Assembly (NCBI RefSeq): GCF_012843705.1
Contig: NZ_JABAFQ010000001.1
Location: forward strand, 329,347 to 393,346
Direction of reading: 5' to 3'
DNA from: Fusobacterium sp. FSA-380-WT-3A
GTDB lineage: Bacteria > Fusobacteriota > Fusobacteriia > Fusobacteriales > Fusobacteriaceae
DNA: 64,000 nucleotides
Shown: one piece after another, positions 61,302 to 64,000 of the stretch
Layout: each line of letters opens with the position of its first letter
How positions within the stretch are numbered: the stretch's first letter is position 1
Notes under the pieces: model-generated
The model's input: the letters and a program-made list of their open reading frames with translations, nothing else
Database searches by the model: none
Told to the model about the DNA's origin: nothing
Translations under genes and position numbers: made by a program

Positions 61302-62477
61302 TTAATAATTTTTAGCAAGAAAAGCATAAAAACTTATAGTTTTATATATATCTTCTAAACTACATTTTTCATTTTTCATATGAGCTAATTTTAAATTTCC
61401 AGGTCCAAAAACTATTGTTGGAATTTTAAACTCCCCATTTGTTGCAAACCCATTTGTTGCAAAAGGTAATTTAAATAAAGTTGTTTCTTTATTAAATAAT
61501 TCTTTATATGTTTTGGATGCAGTCCTAGTTAAATAGTCATTTTCTAATATCTCCCAAGCTGGTAAAAAAACATTTAATATCACATCTTTTCCAGTATAAC
61601 TTTTACCTTTAGCTTCGTATAATTCATATGTAGCGTCAATTCCTTCTATAAATGATTCCATTTCTTTATTAATTTTTTCTTTTGTTTCTCCTAATGCAAG
61701 TCTTCTATCTATATAAATTGTACACATATCTGGAACTGCATTTAAAGAAGCTGTTCTTGCTTTTATATCTGAAACAACAATTGAACCTTTTTCTCCTTCA
61801 ATTTTATCAAATTCTTTTTGTTTATTTTCTATTCTTTCTAGAATTTTAACCATTTTGTAAATTGCATTATCTCCCTTTTCAGGTGCAGAACCATGTGCTG
61901 AAATTCCATTAGTTATAATTTTATACATAGCTCTTCCTCTATGTCCTAAGCCTATTTTTAAATCACTAGGCTCTCCAATAACTACATACTTTAAATCATA
62001 TAAATTATTTTCTTTTAATACTCTATATAATAATTCTCCATCAAAATCCTCTTCCATAATTGAAGTGGAAATATAAATTGTTTTATCTGGACATAAATTT
62101 AATTTTTTAATTAAATATCCTGCATAAATCATTGAAACAACAGACGATTTTGTATCTACACTTCCTCTCCCATGAAGAATTCCATTATATATCTCTCCTG
62201 AAAAAGGTGGAAAATCCCATTCTTTTTCATCTTTAGCTTCTACAATATCTAAGTGAGCATCATATAACACTTTTGTTTTTCCATTACCTATTATTCCTAA
62301 AACATTTCCATAATCATCTATTTTAACTTTATCATATCCTAATTTTATCATTTTTTGTTTTACTAACTCTGCAGCATCTTTTTCATATCCTGTAAAACTT
62401 TTTATTCTTATAAGTTCTTTACTAAAACTATTAATATCATTTTTTATTTTATTTAATTCAAATTTTAATTTATCCAT
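61302..62477 (-). CDS. ygeY: YgeY family M20 hydrolase
   Basis: A 391-residue M20 zinc hydrolase resembling the YgeY group, annotated as selenium-metabolism-linked, ArgE/DapE-like. YDAHLDIVEA carries the first metal His, GRGSVDTKSSVVSM the bridging Asp, and SIMEEDFDGE the Glu pair. In E. coli ygeY follows ygeX, the diaminopropionate ammonia-lyase gene, as it nearly does here. Start is unclear: the ATG at 62477 lacks a ribosome site and an in-frame TTG at 62498 is no better, while a fine AGGAGG lies 58 nt upstream (62540-62535). Confidence 0.85.
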   Translation of the reverse strand: MDKLKFELNKIKNDINSFSKELIRIKSFTGYEKDAAELVKQKMIKLGYDKVKIDDYGNVLGIIGNGKTKVLYDAHLDIVEAKDEKEWDFPPFSGEIYNGILHGRGSVDTKSSVVSMIYAGYLIKKLNLCPDKTIYISTSIMEEDFDGELLYRVLKENNLYDLKYVVIGEPSDLKIGLGHRGRAMYKIITNGISAHGSAPEKGDNAIYKMVKILERIENKQKEFDKIEGEKGSIVVSDIKARTASLNAVPDMCTIYIDRRLALGETKEKINKEMESFIEGIDATYELYEAKGKSYTGKDVILNVFLPAWEILENDYLTRTASKTYKELFNKETTLFKLPFATNGFATNGEFKIPTIVFGPGNLKLAHMKNEKCSLEDIYKTISFYAFLAKNY

Positions 62478-62574
62478 ATTATTTTTAGCTGTAATCAAGA
62501 AATTTTATATTTATATAAAATTCTTCTTAATTGTCCTCCTACTCTTATAATATATATTTTTCTATTAATTATAA

Positions 62575-62651
62575 TATAACCAGGACCATAAATAAATTAA
62601 TACTAATCTAAATTAAAATAAAGAAAGCTTTATCTATATATCCTGGTTATA
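62575..62651 (-). other. Long inverted repeat between the M24 peptidase and ygeY
   Basis: TATAACCAGGA (62575-62585) pairs with TCCTGGTTATA (62641-62651) over 11 bp; the 55-nt loop has AAAGCTTT. No T run after it on the minus strand, so probably an internal processing or attenuation structure and not a full stop. Confidence 0.5.
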
Positions 62652-62677
62652 ATCCATACTTTATAAAAATTTAATTT

Positions 62678-63847
62678 TTATTTTTTAGTTTTTATTCTAT
62701 GTAATTTTCTACTTCCACCAGATAAACATTCACAACCATCTTTTGTTATTACAAAGTTTTCTTCTAAATCAAAAACTCCATTTTCATTAACTACACCTGG
62801 TTCTAGATTAATTATCATTCCTTCTTGTAATATAGTTTTATCATAAATTGTTACTGAAGGTGGTTCTGTACTGCTTAATCCCATTCCATGTCCCATTCTT
62901 CCACAATCAAAAGTTGCTTCAAATCCTGCTAGCTCCATAAGTCTAGCACATTCTCTAGCTACATCTGCAACTGGAACCCCTGGTTTCATTATTTTAGATG
63001 CTTCCATTGTTATTTCGTGAATTTTATCTTGTAATTCTATTGATTCTTTTGAAAGTTCTTCTGTAACTATTCCTGAACGACAAAAATCTGACCAGTATCC
63101 ATTATATCTAGCACCTAAATCTAGCCACAACATATCTCCTTTTTCTAACTTTCTATCTGTACTTGTCTTACTAATTCTTCCATAATTTTCAGTACCTGAT
63201 GTAATTATTACAAATCCTGGATATTCAGCCCCTCCATCTAACATATATTTTTGAACTTTTTGAGAAATTTCTCTCTCTGACATTCCTTCTTCAACAACAT
63301 CAAAAATATGATCGTGTGCATAACTTGTTGCTTGACACGCTCTTCTAATACATTCAATTTCTTTTGGAGATTTTATTAATCTTTGAGACCAAATAATATC
63401 AGTTGCATCTACAAATTCAACTTCTGGCATAATAGCTTTTAATTCATCATATTGTCTAACTTCAAAACTTATTCTTTGTTCAAATCCAAGTTCTAATCCA
63501 ACTTTTCCCTTACCCATATTTAAAGAAATCATAACATCTTTTAATTCTTCTGAGGTAGGTCCTAAAAGACTTTTAAACTCTATCACTTCGCAACAAAATG
63601 AAATTACTTCTGCTTCTGGGGCAACAAATGTTTGTACTAATAATTTAGGTCTTCCTTCTACTGGTATAAATAAAAATGATGGTCTAGTAAAAGTTGACCA
63701 AGGAGCATGAGTATTATAGTTAGCATAATAATTTAAGTTTGCTTCTGCAGTCACTAGCATCCCACACATATCTTTTTCTTTCAATTTTTTTTGAGCTAAT
63801 TCTATCCTATCTTTTATATCTTTTTCTGTAAATTTTATCAATTCCAT
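62678..63847 (-). CDS. M24 family aminopeptidase (Xaa-Pro peptidase-like)
   Basis: A 389-residue pita-bread metallopeptidase. N-terminal creatinase-like domain, then the catalytic domain with the five metal ligands: LDLGARYNGYWSDF (two Asp), MGHGMG (His), LEPGVV (Glu) and DLEENFVI (Glu). This is aminopeptidase P / prolidase / creatinase type, cutting Xaa-Pro bonds or related amides. GGAGG precedes the ATG. It lies between the DpaL-like gene and ygeY in the same orientation. Confidence 0.9.
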   Translation of the reverse strand: MELIKFTEKDIKDRIELAQKKLKEKDMCGMLVTAEANLNYYANYNTHAPWSTFTRPSFLFIPVEGRPKLLVQTFVAPEAEVISFCCEVIEFKSLLGPTSEELKDVMISLNMGKGKVGLELGFEQRISFEVRQYDELKAIMPEVEFVDATDIIWSQRLIKSPKEIECIRRACQATSYAHDHIFDVVEEGMSEREISQKVQKYMLDGGAEYPGFVIITSGTENYGRISKTSTDRKLEKGDMLWLDLGARYNGYWSDFCRSGIVTEELSKESIELQDKIHEITMEASKIMKPGVPVADVARECARLMELAGFEATFDCGRMGHGMGLSSTEPPSVTIYDKTILQEGMIINLEPGVVNENGVFDLEENFVITKDGCECLSGGSRKLHRIKTKK

Positions 63848-63901
63848 ATAATCCTCCTATATTAATATTTTTAGTTTATAAAATTTCTTTTATATAAAGT
63901 T

Positions 63902-64000
63902 TTATAAATTACTATATATTCCGTCCCAAACTACTTTTCTATATCCTTCTACATCTGTATCTCCTTCTGTACTGATACAAAGTATTCTTGAGTTTTCATC
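63902..64000 (-). CDS. C-terminal end of a diaminopropionate ammonia-lyase-like protein (cut by window edge)
   Basis: An open frame enters from the right edge and stops at TAA (63904-63902), giving 32 residues that begin with DENSRILCISTEGDTD and contain YRKVVWDG. STEGDTD followed by W(D/Q)G resembles the extreme C-terminus of diaminopropionate ammonia-lyase (DpaL/YgeX), a PLP enzyme that splits 2,3-diaminopropionate to pyruvate and ammonia. Neighbouring ygeY and RidA genes fit this. Only the tail is visible, so the assignment is tentative. Confidence 0.6.
   Translation of the reverse strand, partial: DENSRILCISTEGDTDVEGYRKVVWDGIYSNL

Overview
The window is very AT-rich, with strong GGAGG ribosome binding sites, TTGACA/TATAAT promoters and short intergenic hairpins. 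It also encodes Gram-negative envelope functions: LPS heptose epimerase HldD, a FadL-type porin, a TolC/RND pump and many lipoproteins. This combination, together with HemZ, YfcC-type carriers, selenium metabolism and amino-acid/peptide catabolism, points to a member of the Fusobacteriota (Fusobacterium or a close relative). This is judged from protein content and style, not from a 16S gene. The stretch reads as ordinary chromosome: I see no transposase, integrase, phage gene or CRISPR array.

Layout. 1-5.5 kb: end of an MBL-fold protein, an M20 amidohydrolase with a YfcC carrier, a true-nitrilase-like enzyme and an AbrB-family membrane protein. 5.6-7.2 kb: stand-alone acyl carrier protein, tcdA, flavodoxin. 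7.3-20.7 kb: housekeeping run (ligA, secA, a lipoprotein, hldD, uppP, a PilT ATPase, hemZ, a ComEA-like protein, hslO, then a formate/nitrite-type channel behind a structured leader, and a lipoprotein). 20.7-28.7 kb, mostly minus strand: TetR regulator, FadL porin, folA-trmL, an NSS transporter preceded by a Trp-rich leader peptide and terminator, a cation/proton antiporter preceded by a fluoride riboswitch, tRNA-Gly, and an alanine/sodium symporter. 28.9-36 kb: selenium operon selD-selA-selB-yedF-DUF3343 followed by an L,D-transpeptidase and an SDR; selD itself contains an in-frame UGA (Sec). 36-43.7 kb: sodium/solute symporter and a TolC-MFP-RND pump operon with a GNAT gene. 43.7-50.4 kb: phosphate regulon, with pstS-phoB-phoR diverging from pstCAB-phoU around back-to-back Pho boxes. 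50.5-57.3 kb: MATE pump, a fructose-family PTS with its PRD regulator, a carbon-nitrogen hydrolase. 57.6-64 kb: YaaA, an M20 peptidase, then a catabolic cluster reading (in transcription order) DpaL-like end, M24 peptidase, YgeY, YkvI-type transporter, RidA.

Most notable items: (1) a probable tryptophan attenuator, with a 23-residue leader peptide carrying three consecutive Trp codons and a set of mutually exclusive hairpins in front of an NSS transporter; (2) a convincing fluoride riboswitch in front of a CPA2 antiporter; (3) an unassigned promoter-leader-terminator module in front of the formate/nitrite channel gene; (4) selD read through a UGA; (5) a PhoR-type kinase whose only full-length start is AUU, and a RidA gene with no AUG/GUG/UUG for its conserved N-terminus; (6) divergent Pho boxes with 11-bp periodicity. 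Several start codons below were moved from the longest open frame to the ATG, GTG or TTG that sits behind a visible ribosome binding site.
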